DNA of 11,844 bases from JBNKDD01 sp050288085. Lineage in GTDB: Bacteria > Chloroflexota > Anaerolineae > Aggregatilineales > UBA3940. Numbering within the stretch: position 1 is the stretch's first letter; every line of letters begins with the position of its first letter. The translations under genes were made by a program, and so were the position numbers. The notes beneath the pieces were generated by a model. The model was not told the origin of the DNA and searched no databases. It was given only the letters and a program-made list of their open reading frames with translations. Where the stretch lies: assembly GCA_050288085.1 (NCBI GenBank), contig JBNKDD010000176.1, forward strand, positions 1 through 11,844, read 5' to 3'. This document shows, piece by piece, positions 1-7,332 of this stretch.

Positions 1-1
1 C

Positions 2-1522
2 TTTCATGATCATTGGGATGAACAGCATGTTCTTGCCGTTGTTGGGAATTCTTTAGCTGAATTAGGGCAGCAGCGAGTTATCGAACTGCTCATCATTCCT
101 CTTGAAAATACTACAGGCCCCTCTGACCATACCGGTTTCTTTGCCTCAGGTAGACTCAAGGCAATTGGTAGCCAGATCATAGCACCGATGCTGCCACTAC
201 TAAACCATGAATCAAGCTATGTACGCCGACTTACGCTGAGAGCGTTGAGCGAGTTCAATGATGAGCAGCTGGTTGAACCACTGATCACCCTTCTGGAAGA
301 TGAGCAACCGGAGGTGGTGAGAGCAGCGATTCAGATGTTGGGGCGATTAGGTGATAAACGAGCTGTTCTACCACTGCTGGATTTATTGAGCGATACTGAT
401 CAAGACATTGTGAAATGGATCATTGAAGCCTTGGGCCAGCTTGGCGACCCCCGTGCCATTGAACCGTTGCTCAAAACCCTCAATGGCCCGAACAAAGAGC
501 TTTGGGGCTATGCCGGACAGGCATTGGTGACTCTTGGCTGGCCTGATGTGGTAAAAATCCTGGAGAAAGCCCTGCACAAGAGCAGCGAAGAAAATGCCGT
601 TGAGTTAGCTCATGCACTGGCAGATGTAAACACATATGAAGCATTTCGCATTCTGGAATTGGCTATCTGGCAAAGCCGGTCCCCATGGTTGGGAGAGGCA
701 GCCATCCGTGCTATGGCGAAGCCTGAAAACCCACAATCGATTCCAATAATAGCGAGGGCATTGTTAGAGCATTCCAATGTCACGATACGAAGGGTTGTCG
801 TAGAAAGGCTAATAAACTACCCGGCTACACCGGTTGTTATTGATGCGCTGGTTGGGGCACTTGGTGATAGGGATGATTATGTACGCTGGAGTGCGGCGCG
901 TTCTCTGAGAAAGGTTGGTGACAGTCGGGCTGTAGAACCGTTGCTTGCAGTTCTAGATGACCGTAATGATATGGTCAGGGAGTGGGCTCTGTTTTCATTG
1001 GGTGAGATAGGTGACCCACAAGCTGTTGAATCTCTGATAAACATCTGGAATAATGATCCGCCAGATGAAAACGAGAAGGTCCCAGCCTGGGCAGCGAAAG
1101 CATTGGGAAAGATCGGCGACAAGCGGGCGGTCGAACCGCTGGTGGTAGAAATCGTCAATCGGGGCTGGCTGTGCAGAGAATATGCCGCAGAAGCTTTGGG
1201 AAGGCTTGGAGATAGTCGGGCAGTCGAACCCTTGATAGAGATACTTACTGACTTTGATGATGGAGGTTGTCGGCAAGCTGCCAAAGCGCTGGGCAAACTG
1301 GGTGATGAGCGGGCGGTCGAAGCCCTCAAAGCTGCCATGTTCTGGGCTGATCGGGAAGTTGCAGATTTCTCGGGGGATATTATGATCAGTATAGATGAAC
1401 GTGGTCGGTTAGCCAGTTATAACCTGATGTTGCACGATTGTAGAGAAGCCCTCGAAAAGATCGGTACGCCCGAAGCCCTCGCCGCGATTGAAGACCTGCT
1501 ATTCCGCGATTTAGGAGATTGA
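2..1522 (+). CDS. HEAT-repeat (PBS-lyase-like) protein, 5' end outside window
   Basis: The frame is open from the left edge (position 2), so the first ATG inside the window (188) is internal and 506 residues are visible. The protein is an array of roughly 31-residue HEAT-like units with the signature LGD-x-RAVEPLL followed by a VR-x-x-A-x-ALG helix; clear units read GDKRAVLPLL, GDPRAIEPLL, GDSRAVEPLL and GDERAVEAL. Such alpha-solenoids are protein-binding scaffolds; some relatives attach or remove phycobilins, but nothing here indicates that substrate. The visible start aligns with about residue 130 of the next gene's product, so roughly 390 nt probably lie upstream of the window. The last repeat carries an insert and ends in a cap (IGTPEALAAIEDL) shared with the neighbour. 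No signal peptide or membrane segment is seen in the visible part. The family is certain, the function unknown. Confidence 0.9.
   Translation, partial: FHDHWDEQHVLAVVGNSLAELGQQRVIELLIIPLENTTGPSDHTGFFASGRLKAIGSQIIAPMLPLLNHESSYVRRLTLRALSEFNDEQLVEPLITLLEDEQPEVVRAAIQMLGRLGDKRAVLPLLDLLSDTDQDIVKWIIEALGQLGDPRAIEPLLKTLNGPNKELWGYAGQALVTLGWPDVVKILEKALHKSSEENAVELAHALADVNTYEAFRILELAIWQSRSPWLGEAAIRAMAKPENPQSIPIIARALLEHSNVTIRRVVVERLINYPATPVVIDALVGALGDRDDYVRWSAARSLRKVGDSRAVEPLLAVLDDRNDMVREWALFSLGEIGDPQAVESLINIWNNDPPDENEKVPAWAAKALGKIGDKRAVEPLVVEIVNRGWLCREYAAEALGRLGDSRAVEPLIEILTDFDDGGCRQAAKALGKLGDERAVEALKAAMFWADREVADFSGDIMISIDERGRLASYNLMLHDCREALEKIGTPEALAAIEDLLFRDLGD
1513..1517 (+). promoter_or_regulatory. 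Ribosome binding site of second HEAT gene
   Basis: AGGAG lies 8 nt before the ATG at 1526 and inside the last codons of the upstream HEAT gene. It supports that start and suggests one bicistronic transcript. Confidence 0.7.
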
Positions 1523-1525
1523 ACC

Positions 1526-3286
1526 ATGACCACTGACCGCGAACCCTCCCTCGGTGGCGACAAGCGGATCGACACAACCGGCGCAGAACCCAAACTCGGC
1601 GGCGAGGCGGCGATCCTTCATCTGGTCGAGATGCTCAAGCATGACGACCGGAAGGTGCGTTACCGGGCCGCGTTGAAGCTGGCCGAAAGCGGCGATGATC
1701 GGGTGTTTGATACACTGATCGAGATGCTGCAAGATGAGAATGGATCACCTCGTTTGCGAGAGCGGGCAGCATTGGCGCTGGGGCAGTTGGGCGATGAGCG
1801 GGCTATCGAACCCCTGGTGGCTTCCCTGGATGCCATCGACTCCTTTTATGCTGTGAAAGCGATCATACAAATCGGAGGTGAGCGAGCTGTTGATGTCGTC
1901 GAGGAACTCTTCTACAGTCATTCGAGCGATGCCAATGTAGCCCGTGCGATCCGCGACAACCTACTCAAAACAAGCAGCCAGAGAACCATCAACTTTCTTT
2001 TACATGTGCTTGCAAATGCAACCAGCCACAATCCAGCCCCTGGTGACCTCGCAGCAACAACCCTCAACCGAATTCCCATCGACAGGGGCCACCAGGTGAT
2101 TGAACCGCTTCTCCAACTGCTGAAACATGAATCAGACCATGTGCGCTTGCGCACATTGACCGCTTTGGGTATTCGTTTCAAGGATGAACGGCTGGTTGAA
2201 TCACTGATCAATTTGTTGGATGACGACCATCCACGGGTGGCTATAGCTGCTATCCATAGACTGGGCAAGTTGGGTGACCGGCGGGCTGTTCCGCCGCTGA
2301 TCGAACTCCTGGGTCATCCAGCACAATTGTTTGTGACTTCTGCCGCCAGGGCACTGGGGGAGATTGGCGACGCCCATGCGGTTGAGCCACTACTTAAACT
2401 GTTAGACAGTCCAGACCCATTGATTAAGAGCGTGGTCGTTCATGAGCTGGGGGAAATCGGAGATCCCAGGGCGGTCAAGGACCTGGAGAAGGCTCTGCTG
2501 GACAGTGAGGGAAGTGACGTTGTTGATGTGGCTGGCGCATTATCTGCAATTGGCACGGATGAAGCTCTTCTGACCCTGGACAAGGCCATTCATCAGAGTG
2601 GGGTGACAAAAGTCCCTGGTGATATTGAGCTGACTTGGATTGCACTGCTTCGCCATCTCGATCCTGTTATGCGGAAGAGAGCCGCATTGGAATTAGGAAG
2701 ATTCCCAAATAAGCAAGCCGTCGAAGCACTGAACGAAGCACTTGCCGATCAGAATGTTAGTGTGCGTATTGAGGCTGCCCGTTCTCTGCGGATTATTGGC
2801 GATAACCAGGCCGTTGAACCGCTGCTCCAGGTTTTGCATAATGATTCAGATCCTGTTCTAGAGCATGAGTCAGTCACGACACTTGGCAAGTTGGGAGACC
2901 CGCGGGCGGTCGAGCCGCTTATATCAATCGTCAAAAACCAGAATAGTGCAGCCAGAGGGAATGCTGCAAACGCCCTGGCGGAATTGGGAGATAAACGGGC
3001 TATTGAACCCTTGATTGAGTTCCTCAATGAATTTGATGAGGATAGTTGGGAAGCAGCTAGTGCATTAGGGGACTTAGGCGACGAGTGTGCGATCGCTCCT
3101 CTCAAATCCGTTATGTACAGGGCGGATCGGGAGATGACCAGAATCAGGGAAAACGAAGCCTATCAAGACAACAACTGGTTAAGTCACTACTATGTTTTAT
3201 TCAAAGCAAGTGAAGTCGCTCTGAAACAGATCGGCACGCCGGAAGCCCTCGCCGCGATTGAAGACCTGCCCTTCCGCGACCTGTGA
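1526..3286 (+). CDS. HEAT-repeat (PBS-lyase-like) protein, paralogue of preceding gene
   Basis: This 586-residue alpha-solenoid begins 3 nt after the preceding stop, with AGGAG 8 nt upstream, so the two genes form an operon. Residues 1-28 are a non-repeat leader with two EPxLGG motifs (EPSLGG, EPKLGG). From about residue 29 to the end there are about 14 HEAT-like units, for example GDERAIEPLV, GDRRAVPPLI, GDPRAVEPLI and GDKRAIEPLI. The unit near residues 130-190 is irregular. The penultimate helix pair has an insert of about 25 residues (after MYRADRE), and the C-terminal cap IGTPEALAAIEDLPFRDL closely matches the first gene. The paralogy extends through the whole visible length (KHESDHVR versus NHESSYVR). 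There is no catalytic motif, signal peptide or membrane span. The likely role is a cytoplasmic protein-interaction scaffold whose partner is unknown. Confidence 0.9.
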   Translation: MTTDREPSLGGDKRIDTTGAEPKLGGEAAILHLVEMLKHDDRKVRYRAALKLAESGDDRVFDTLIEMLQDENGSPRLRERAALALGQLGDERAIEPLVASLDAIDSFYAVKAIIQIGGERAVDVVEELFYSHSSDANVARAIRDNLLKTSSQRTINFLLHVLANATSHNPAPGDLAATTLNRIPIDRGHQVIEPLLQLLKHESDHVRLRTLTALGIRFKDERLVESLINLLDDDHPRVAIAAIHRLGKLGDRRAVPPLIELLGHPAQLFVTSAARALGEIGDAHAVEPLLKLLDSPDPLIKSVVVHELGEIGDPRAVKDLEKALLDSEGSDVVDVAGALSAIGTDEALLTLDKAIHQSGVTKVPGDIELTWIALLRHLDPVMRKRAALELGRFPNKQAVEALNEALADQNVSVRIEAARSLRIIGDNQAVEPLLQVLHNDSDPVLEHESVTTLGKLGDPRAVEPLISIVKNQNSAARGNAANALAELGDKRAIEPLIEFLNEFDEDSWEAASALGDLGDECAIAPLKSVMYRADREMTRIRENEAYQDNNWLSHYYVLFKASEVALKQIGTPEALAAIEDLPFRDL

Positions 3287-3336
3287 ACCAAACACACCGG
3301 GACATCGGCCTTTATCGTCCAATGCCCCGGCGGGCG

Positions 3337-3386
3337 GGAAACCGGAAAGCAAGTCTGGAAAAGAAGATGCAGCTTCTCCGGTTTCC
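3337..3386. terminator. Possible bidirectional terminator between convergent genes
   Basis: A perfect 9-bp inverted repeat (GGAAACCGG at 3337-3345, CCGGTTTCC at 3378-3386) encloses a second small stem, AGAAG/CTTCT at 3362-3374. It sits in the 109-nt gap between the convergent HEAT and phage blocks, where a shared terminator is expected. There is no clear T-tract on either side and the loop is long, so the call is weak. Confidence 0.3.
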
Positions 3387-3395
3387 TGGTGTTGA

Positions 3396-3680
3396 TTACT
3401 GCTTTTCGCGAAACAGGCACATCAGTTCGTTGGCTTTCTCCAATGCCACCGGACTCTGGCTCCGCATCGCGGCATCATGGGCGGCGATCAGCACCGTCAA
3501 TTGCTCGACGGCTTCGGTCAGGTCTTCCAACCGCTGGCCGACGTTCTGATGCGTCCGCTCGACGAATTCGTGCCATTCCTGGTCACGCTCCTTGAGATGA
3601 GTCAGGAAGCGCTGCACCAGGTAGGCCATCGCCAGCACAAAGGGCGCTTGCACCAGCGCTGAGATGATCGGTTCGGGCAT
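3396..3680 (-). CDS. Small membrane-anchored coiled-coil protein, possible lysis or phage accessory
   Basis: This 94-residue protein starts at an ATG preceded by AAGGAGG, in the 12-nt gap after the upstream gene's stop. Residues about 5-26 (IISALVQAPFVLAMAYLVQR) form one hydrophobic span. Residues about 27-75 are highly charged with a leucine/valine heptad pattern (RLEDLTEAVEQLTVLIAAH), predicting a coiled coil. A single N-terminal anchor followed by a coiled coil resembles an inner-membrane spanin or other phage lysis accessory, and its place at the end of the module fits that. I cannot assign it to a named family, and no outer-membrane spanin partner or endolysin is seen in the window. It is the last phage gene before the convergent HEAT operon. 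Confidence 0.7.
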   Translation of the reverse strand: MPEPIISALVQAPFVLAMAYLVQRFLTHLKERDQEWHEFVERTHQNVGQRLEDLTEAVEQLTVLIAAHDAAMRSQSPVALEKANELMCLFREKQ

Positions 3681-3692
3681 GGTTCCTCCTTG

Positions 3693-4121
3693 TCAATCCT
3701 GTTTTGTATTCGTTCCGGTTGTCTGCGCGAGTGTCATCAGGTCGCCGACCAGATCGATCAGTTCGGACAGCACCGGCTTCAGTGTCGATAGATCGGTACT
3801 TGTCGCAGCGGAATCCTGCAAGCTCACCAGGTCGGCAGCGTCCAGATTGGCTATCGCTGCGTTCTGAGCGTCAAGCCGATCTTTCTCCGCTGCTTGAGTG
3901 GTAGAAAGCTGGGTTGGATCATGGGCGGTGGCGATGACTTCGGCGGTGGTCAGGTCGATATTTGTGAAGAGCTTTCCATCCACCCGTTGGAGCAGCGCTT
4001 CGATGATCTGTCCGGCCTCCCAGCGAACGTAGACCGTCACCGGGAAGCCCAGAGCCGCCGCGAGTTCTTCGGTTAGCCGTTCCGGGTTGGCATCAATCAA
4101 CGTTAAAACGATCGTATCCAT
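3693..4121 (-). CDS. Hypothetical phage-module protein with C-terminal helices
   Basis: I do not recognise this 142-residue protein. Its start is supported by GAGGAG about 9 nt upstream, and that site overlaps the stop codon of the preceding gene, implying translational coupling. The first ~65 residues look alpha/beta (MDTIVLTLIDANPERLTEEL, then VTVYVRWEAGQIIEALLQRV). Residues ~70-142 are Ala/Asp/Thr/Gln-rich and predicted helical (AAEKDRLDAQNAAIANLDAA; LKPVLSELIDLVGDLMTLA), compatible with an oligomerising stalk. There are no cysteines and no membrane span. Next to a tail-fibre-like gene, it may be a fibre accessory or chaperone, but that rests on position only. Confidence 0.7.
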   Translation of the reverse strand: MDTIVLTLIDANPERLTEELAAALGFPVTVYVRWEAGQIIEALLQRVDGKLFTNIDLTTAEVIATAHDPTQLSTTQAAEKDRLDAQNAAIANLDAADLVSLQDSAATSTDLSTLKPVLSELIDLVGDLMTLAQTTGTNTKQD

Positions 4122-4134
4122 ATAGCATTCCTCC

Positions 4135-4644
4135 TCAGGTCTTCGTGTAGCGCATCCGGCAGCCCAGGATATACATGTATTGGTATGAGCCGGATATTTT
4201 CAGGCTGCAAACGTCGCCTGCTGCCAGGCTGTTAAACACGCCGCTGATATCGACCCATTCCATCTCATTCAGGATTACATCCACCGTCTGGTTGGTCAGC
4301 GCCTCACTGTGATGGTCGTAGTCTTCGGCATTGTCAGGGTTGCCATAATCGCTGCTGAGGTTATAGGTTCTCTGTCCCGTTTGCGTACCGAGTATGGCAA
4401 CTTCCAGGCTCACAAGTTGGTCAAAGTCAGCCGGGATGTCGAACGAAAAAAAGGCTGAAAAGGCGGCTATGCTGCCGTTGATGACATACCAGTCATCTGC
4501 TGCGCTTAGATTGCCGTGAGGCGGTATCCAGCGGGTGACGGTCCGTTCGTGCAGGTATTCCAGGTTATCCACCACATCCTGATTCCAGATCGCGGCGGTA
4601 ATCAGGTCGCCTGTACTGCGGGTAGTTGGATCAGTCCAGGTCAT
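4135..4644 (-). CDS. Putative tail-fibre or particle-surface protein
   Basis: This 169-residue protein starts at ATG 4644 with AGGAGG a few bases upstream. The N-terminus (WTDPTTRSTGDLITAAIWNQ, then DVVDNLEYLHE) follows a pattern I associate with short fibre/appendage proteins of siphophages and prophages: W-x-D-P, then G-(D/E)-L-(I/V)-TAA-x-(W/L)-N, then DNL-x-x-L. The remaining ~125 residues are Ser/Asp/Tyr-rich, aromatic and strand-prone without membrane spans (SIAAFSAFFSFDIPADFDQL, VCSLKISGSYQYMYILGCRM), consistent with a beta-sandwich tip. This suggests a receptor-binding or decoration role at the tail end. The family assignment is by pattern memory and needs a profile search. Confidence 0.65.
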   Translation of the reverse strand: MTWTDPTTRSTGDLITAAIWNQDVVDNLEYLHERTVTRWIPPHGNLSAADDWYVINGSIAAFSAFFSFDIPADFDQLVSLEVAILGTQTGQRTYNLSSDYGNPDNAEDYDHHSEALTNQTVDVILNEMEWVDISGVFNSLAAGDVCSLKISGSYQYMYILGCRMRYTKT

Positions 4645-4665
4645 AGATTCCTCCTATCAATTTTC

Positions 4666-4706
4666 ATGTAGGGGCGACTGGCCAGTCGCCCCTACATACA
4701 TGTATG
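4666..4706. repeat. S-family palindrome, intact copy
   Basis: Positions 4666-4697 form a perfect 32-nt palindrome, with half-site ATGTAGGGGCGACTGG, overlapped by a second 12-nt palindrome, CATACATGTATG, at 4695-4706. It fills most of the 65-nt gap between the holin-like gene and the fibre-like gene. Half copies of the same sequence occur at 7165-7176 and 9478-9487. It could act as an RNA hairpin or be a dispersed host repeat. Confidence 0.85.
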
Positions 4707-4709
4707 TGT

Positions 4710-4943
4710 TTACGACCCGTTCCCGTTCGCTTTGGCCTTGCCGTCCTCGTGAGCGATGGCGGCGATCACCAGGCTGCCGATCAGCGTGAAGATGGTCAGC
4801 AGTTCGCTGCGCACCGCTTCAAACTCCGGCACATAGGCCACCAGCACATCGATCACCAGTGTGAACACGGCGATCAGGAACTTGCGACTCCGCAGCAAAT
4901 TGAGCAGCGGGTCGATGATCGGGGTTAAGTCTTTAAAATCCAT
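4710..4943 (-). CDS. Holin-like small membrane protein
   Basis: This 77-residue protein has two hydrophobic spans, about residues 22-38 (FLIAVFTLVIDVLVAYV) and 48-64 (LLTIFTLIGSLVIAAIA). A short acidic turn separates them, and a charged, glycine/asparagine-rich tail follows (HEDGKAKANGNGS). Two spans plus a charged C-terminus are the layout of class II holins, which form the membrane lesion that releases endolysin. The reading frame stays open for 58 more codons upstream, but that part translates the R repeat. A strong GGAGG 8 nt before ATG 4943 fixes the shorter start. No endolysin is present in the window, so an alternative is a structural or accessory membrane protein. Confidence 0.7.
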   Translation of the reverse strand: MDFKDLTPIIDPLLNLLRSRKFLIAVFTLVIDVLVAYVPEFEAVRSELLTIFTLIGSLVIAAIAHEDGKAKANGNGS

Positions 4944-4951
4944 CGGTTTTT

Positions 4952-4956
4952 CCTCC
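4952..4956 (-). promoter_or_regulatory. Ribosome binding site that sets the holin-like start
   Basis: GGAGG (read on the - strand) lies 8 nt before ATG 4943. It argues against longer in-frame starts, which would translate the neighbouring repeat. Confidence 0.75.
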
Positions 4957-4980
4957 GTAGTTTCATATTTGTTGCGTTTG

Positions 4981-5080
4981 ACCTCACCCCCCGCCGTCGC
5001 TAACGCTCCGGCTTTCCCCCTCTCCATTTTGGAGAGGGGGAGGGAGAACCGCCGAGGGCGGTTCGGAAGAGGGTGAGGTT
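4981..5080 (-). repeat. R element copy 1 (cloverleaf-like, CCTCACCC subtype)
   Basis: The outer stem is ACCTCACCC (4981-4989) with GGGTGAGGT (5071-5079). Inside it are arm 1, GCCG (4993-4996) with CGGC (5009-5012), and arm 2, an 11-bp hairpin with loop TTT (5016-5040). Arm 3 is GAACCGCC/GGCGGTTC with loop GAG (5046-5064). The right end merges with the TAA stop of the minor-tail gene (5080-5082). On the - strand the order is stop codon, arm 3, arm 2, arm 1. Confidence 0.85.
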
Positions 5081-6666
5081 TAGTATCCCAACCGGGTGGT
5101 CTCGCCCAGTTCGCCATAACCGGCCTGGGCGAGAATCCAGTAGGCTTCCAGGTCGGCGGGGCTGGTACGCCATGTCACGCGGTGTGACGCGCCCCCACGC
5201 CCGATCTCATGCCGGATCGCTTCAATAAAGCAGGCTGCCTCATCAAGCGCTATGTCGAGATCGGTGACGTGCAGCCGGTCGCCCACGTCGCGTCCCAACC
5301 CGTGTGCCAACAGCGATGCGCTTGCGGTCGCCTCTACCTCGACTGTTAACCAGGGATGAGGGTCTTTGCGATTCACCAGGAGCGCAGTCGCCATATCACC
5401 GGCCACCGCCGTATCATCTTGCAGGGGCAAATCAAGAGTTAGCGGCAGTGACCCGTAGATAAGTTGGCTGTCTTCATCTTCGACGACGACCGTCGCCGGT
5501 TCATAGGTGCGCAGTGGGATACCGCGCACCTGGAGTTTGGACACATAGATCGGCCTGCCGGTCGGCAGGTTGTTGATCAGGGTTAGCTCAATCGACGCTG
5601 CACCGATCTCTGATTCAACCAACAGGTATTCGGTCGCATCGTAGCTGTAGGTAACTCCCTTATATCGCAGCCGCCACTCGCCGACATAATCGTCGTTCTG
5701 CTGGGGGGCGATCACATCCATTGCACCCATCAAAGCGACCGGCTGATCCGGGTCGCGATAGCGGCAGATCAGGGTTACAGGATATCCTTGCTTGACCAGG
5801 ATATCGTTGGTGCTCTCCCAGACTACCTCAACCGAGCCGGATATCTCGCGTGGGTGAGCGGTGATGGTTGCCCGGTTGGCGATCCGGTGCTGTCCGCGTT
5901 CGATGTGCAGACCGGCCAAAGCCACGTCGAAGGTCGCATCGGCGGCCAGGTGTTTGGGGCGCGCGTGCCGGTCGTCGAAGGTGGGTGTACCGTCCCCGGC
6001 AGTAAAGAAATAACCGCCCTCACTCAAGCACACATCGCGCAGGGCCTCAGCCGCCGACGGCGCACCACGCCAGGTATCACCCACCCAGGGGAAGATACTC
6101 TGTCCAATATCAAAATCCTTGCCGGTATAGGTATCGGCTAGCTCGGTGCTGATCCCCAGTTCTGCGACGCTGGAGATGCCCAACCGCCAATAGCCGAACG
6201 CTTCCGGCGGCATAAATCCCCGATTAACCAGGGCATTGACCGCCTCATGCGGGGTTACATCGAGCATCAGCGGGAAGGCATCGAGCCGTACCCGGTGCAG
6301 GGCGGCCATCTCATCCAGGCAGATGATTTCGGTTTGCGGGAATGACTGCCGTGTTCCATTGGTTTGCCGTGGATTAATCTCGACGATCCGCCCATAAAAC
6401 AGGCTGTGCGTATTGCTGCCATCGTTGGCCCGCAGCCGCATCCTGATCCCCACCTCGAAGCCGGTGGTCGCGTTGGCGTGACCGGGTGTATAGCGCCCAT
6501 CCGGGTTATACAGGGCGAGGATCATCTTCCCGATCTCAGCAACTCGCTCTCCCGGCTTGATCCCCCGCTCGATGATCAGCGGTGTGGCGATCTGCCAGTC
6601 GTCGCTGATGTCTGTCCAGGTGTTGTATGAAAGCTCGACTTCGAGCATATAAGCTGCACGTGGCAT
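5080..6666 (-). CDS. Minor tail / tail-hub-like phage protein
   Basis: This 528-residue protein starts at ATG 6666 with AGGAGA upstream, 21 nt after the previous gene. The N-terminal ~110 residues match a pattern I know from minor tail proteins of actinobacterial and related siphophages: a strand with W-T-D-(I/V)-(S/T), an I-x-RG motif (IIERGIKPGE), then L-x-NPDGRY-x-P (LALYNPDGRYTPGH), then a G-x-R-M-R-LRA strand leading to F-Y-GRI. These N-terminal barrel-like domains sit at the tail tip. The remaining ~400 residues are beta-rich with repeated strand pairs and no membrane spans. No lytic or peptidase motif is evident. The likely role is the distal tail/hub assembly that contacts the cell surface. 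It is unusual that the tail tube and tape measure normally encoded before such a gene are absent here. Confidence 0.75.
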   Translation of the reverse strand: MPRAAYMLEVELSYNTWTDISDDWQIATPLIIERGIKPGERVAEIGKMILALYNPDGRYTPGHANATTGFEVGIRMRLRANDGSNTHSLFYGRIVEINPRQTNGTRQSFPQTEIICLDEMAALHRVRLDAFPLMLDVTPHEAVNALVNRGFMPPEAFGYWRLGISSVAELGISTELADTYTGKDFDIGQSIFPWVGDTWRGAPSAAEALRDVCLSEGGYFFTAGDGTPTFDDRHARPKHLAADATFDVALAGLHIERGQHRIANRATITAHPREISGSVEVVWESTNDILVKQGYPVTLICRYRDPDQPVALMGAMDVIAPQQNDDYVGEWRLRYKGVTYSYDATEYLLVESEIGAASIELTLINNLPTGRPIYVSKLQVRGIPLRTYEPATVVVEDEDSQLIYGSLPLTLDLPLQDDTAVAGDMATALLVNRKDPHPWLTVEVEATASASLLAHGLGRDVGDRLHVTDLDIALDEAACFIEAIRHEIGRGGASHRVTWRTSPADLEAYWILAQAGYGELGETTRLGY

Positions 6667-6687
6667 GTGATTTCTCCTAAAGCTGCA

Positions 6688-7134
6688 TCACTCGATGATC
6701 CGCGTCCAGCGGTGGCGGAAGCGCACCCCGTAGAAGCGCGTCCCCGCGTACTCGATTACGCCCGGATTCACGCTCAGAATCTCCACCTCCCGGTCGAGCG
6801 AGTCGTCGAGCGTGCCATCCGCGCTGATCGCGTCGAGATAATCGTCAATGGCGCTGATCAGGTCGGGCAGCACCGCACTCAGGCCCGCATCCGACCAGGC
6901 CGGTGACCAGTACAGGACATGATCGACCTGAAGCTGAGCCATCCAGGTCGCGCCATCATAGGTCAGCGTCGAGAGTCCCTCATTGCCCGACCCGGCCCCC
7001 TCAACAAAAGTCGGGGCCAACGCCGGGAGATCGGCAGCGGGCAGCGTGTTGGGTAGATCGTCCAGGTCGTAGCTGGTCGTGACCCCCGCCACACTGATCG
7101 CTGCCAGGCTGGTAAATGTCGTTCGCCAGGACAT
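6688..7134 (-). CDS. Putative neck or tail-completion protein
   Basis: This 148-residue protein has AAGGAGG about 10 nt upstream of ATG 7134. It has an N-terminal segment with a YDLDDLPNTLPAADLPALAP motif, then beta strands (ATWMAQLQVDHVLYW) and an amphipathic helix (AVLPDLISAIDDYLDAI). Closing strands contain GVRFRHRWTRIIE. This mixed strand-helix-strand layout, with the gene directly after the gp6-like connector, fits head-tail stopper or tail-terminator proteins, which cap the connector or tail tube. Sequence similarity in these families is very low, so I assign it by size, position and secondary-structure pattern only. It could be another virion component. No catalytic motif or membrane span is visible. 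Confidence 0.6.
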   Translation of the reverse strand: MSWRTTFTSLAAISVAGVTTSYDLDDLPNTLPAADLPALAPTFVEGAGSGNEGLSTLTYDGATWMAQLQVDHVLYWSPAWSDAGLSAVLPDLISAIDDYLDAISADGTLDDSLDREVEILSVNPGVIEYAGTRFYGVRFRHRWTRIIE

Positions 7135-7164
7135 GGTTTAATCGTCCTCCTTAAAAAATCCGTT

Positions 7165-7185
7165 ATGTAGGGGCGATGTAAACGC
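7165..7185. repeat. S-family half copy
   Basis: Positions 7165-7176 (ATGTAGGGGCGA) are identical to the first 12 nt of the intact palindrome at 4666. The second half has decayed, with only CGCC remaining at 7183-7186 to pair with GGCG. It lies in the same spacer as R copy 2. Confidence 0.6.
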
Positions 7186-7208
7186 CGTTGGCTTTGTAAT
7201 CTGACTTG

Positions 7209-7290
7209 ACCCCCCCATCCTCGCTATCGCTCGGATTCGCCCCCCTTTGCGAAGGGGGGCAGACACCGCGTGGCGGTGGCAGGGGGTTAA
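7209..7290 (-). repeat. R element copy 2 (CCCCCC subtype)
   Basis: The outer stem is ACCCCC (7209-7214) with GGGGGT (7282-7287). Arm 1 is ATCC (7217-7220) with GGAT (7233-7236). Arm 2 is GCCCCCCTT/AAGGGGGGC with loop TGCG (7239-7260). Arm 3 is CACCGC/GCGGTG with loop GTG (7264-7278). It lies about 40 nt downstream of the connector gene's stop, in the 198-nt gap before the next gene. Confidence 0.85.
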
Positions 7291-7332
7291 AATCCAACGA
7301 CGCAAATCCCACTAACAAGAGAAGGGGTGCAA

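Noticed and set aside
900..1330. CRISPR-like or tandem DNA repeat, because of recurrent GGGCGGTCGAACC-type segments
   Set aside because: The recurrence is about 93 nt apart, imperfect and in frame with the 31-residue HEAT unit; there are no invariant repeats with unique spacers.
877..1338. Antisense reading frames over the HEAT genes
   Set aside because: They mirror the periodic codons of the repeats, lack ribosome binding sites and show serine/arginine-rich low-complexity translations typical of shadow frames.
188..1522. Treating ATG 188 as the start of the first HEAT gene
   Set aside because: The same frame is open back to position 2 and encodes further HEAT-like sequence that aligns with the second gene, and no ribosome binding site precedes 188.
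1526..3286. Phycobilin lyase (CpcE/F-like) assignment
   Set aside because: Only the generic HEAT unit is shared; there is no phycobiliprotein context and the protein is much longer than those lyases.
3283..3662. + strand reading frames across the HEAT/phage junction
   Set aside because: They overlap the well-supported 94-residue gene on the opposite strand and have arginine/serine-rich translations with no motif or initiation signal.
4944..5117. N-terminal extension of the holin-like protein by 58 codons
   Set aside because: The extension translates R element copy 1 and part of the tail gene's 3' end; a strong ribosome binding site supports ATG 4943.
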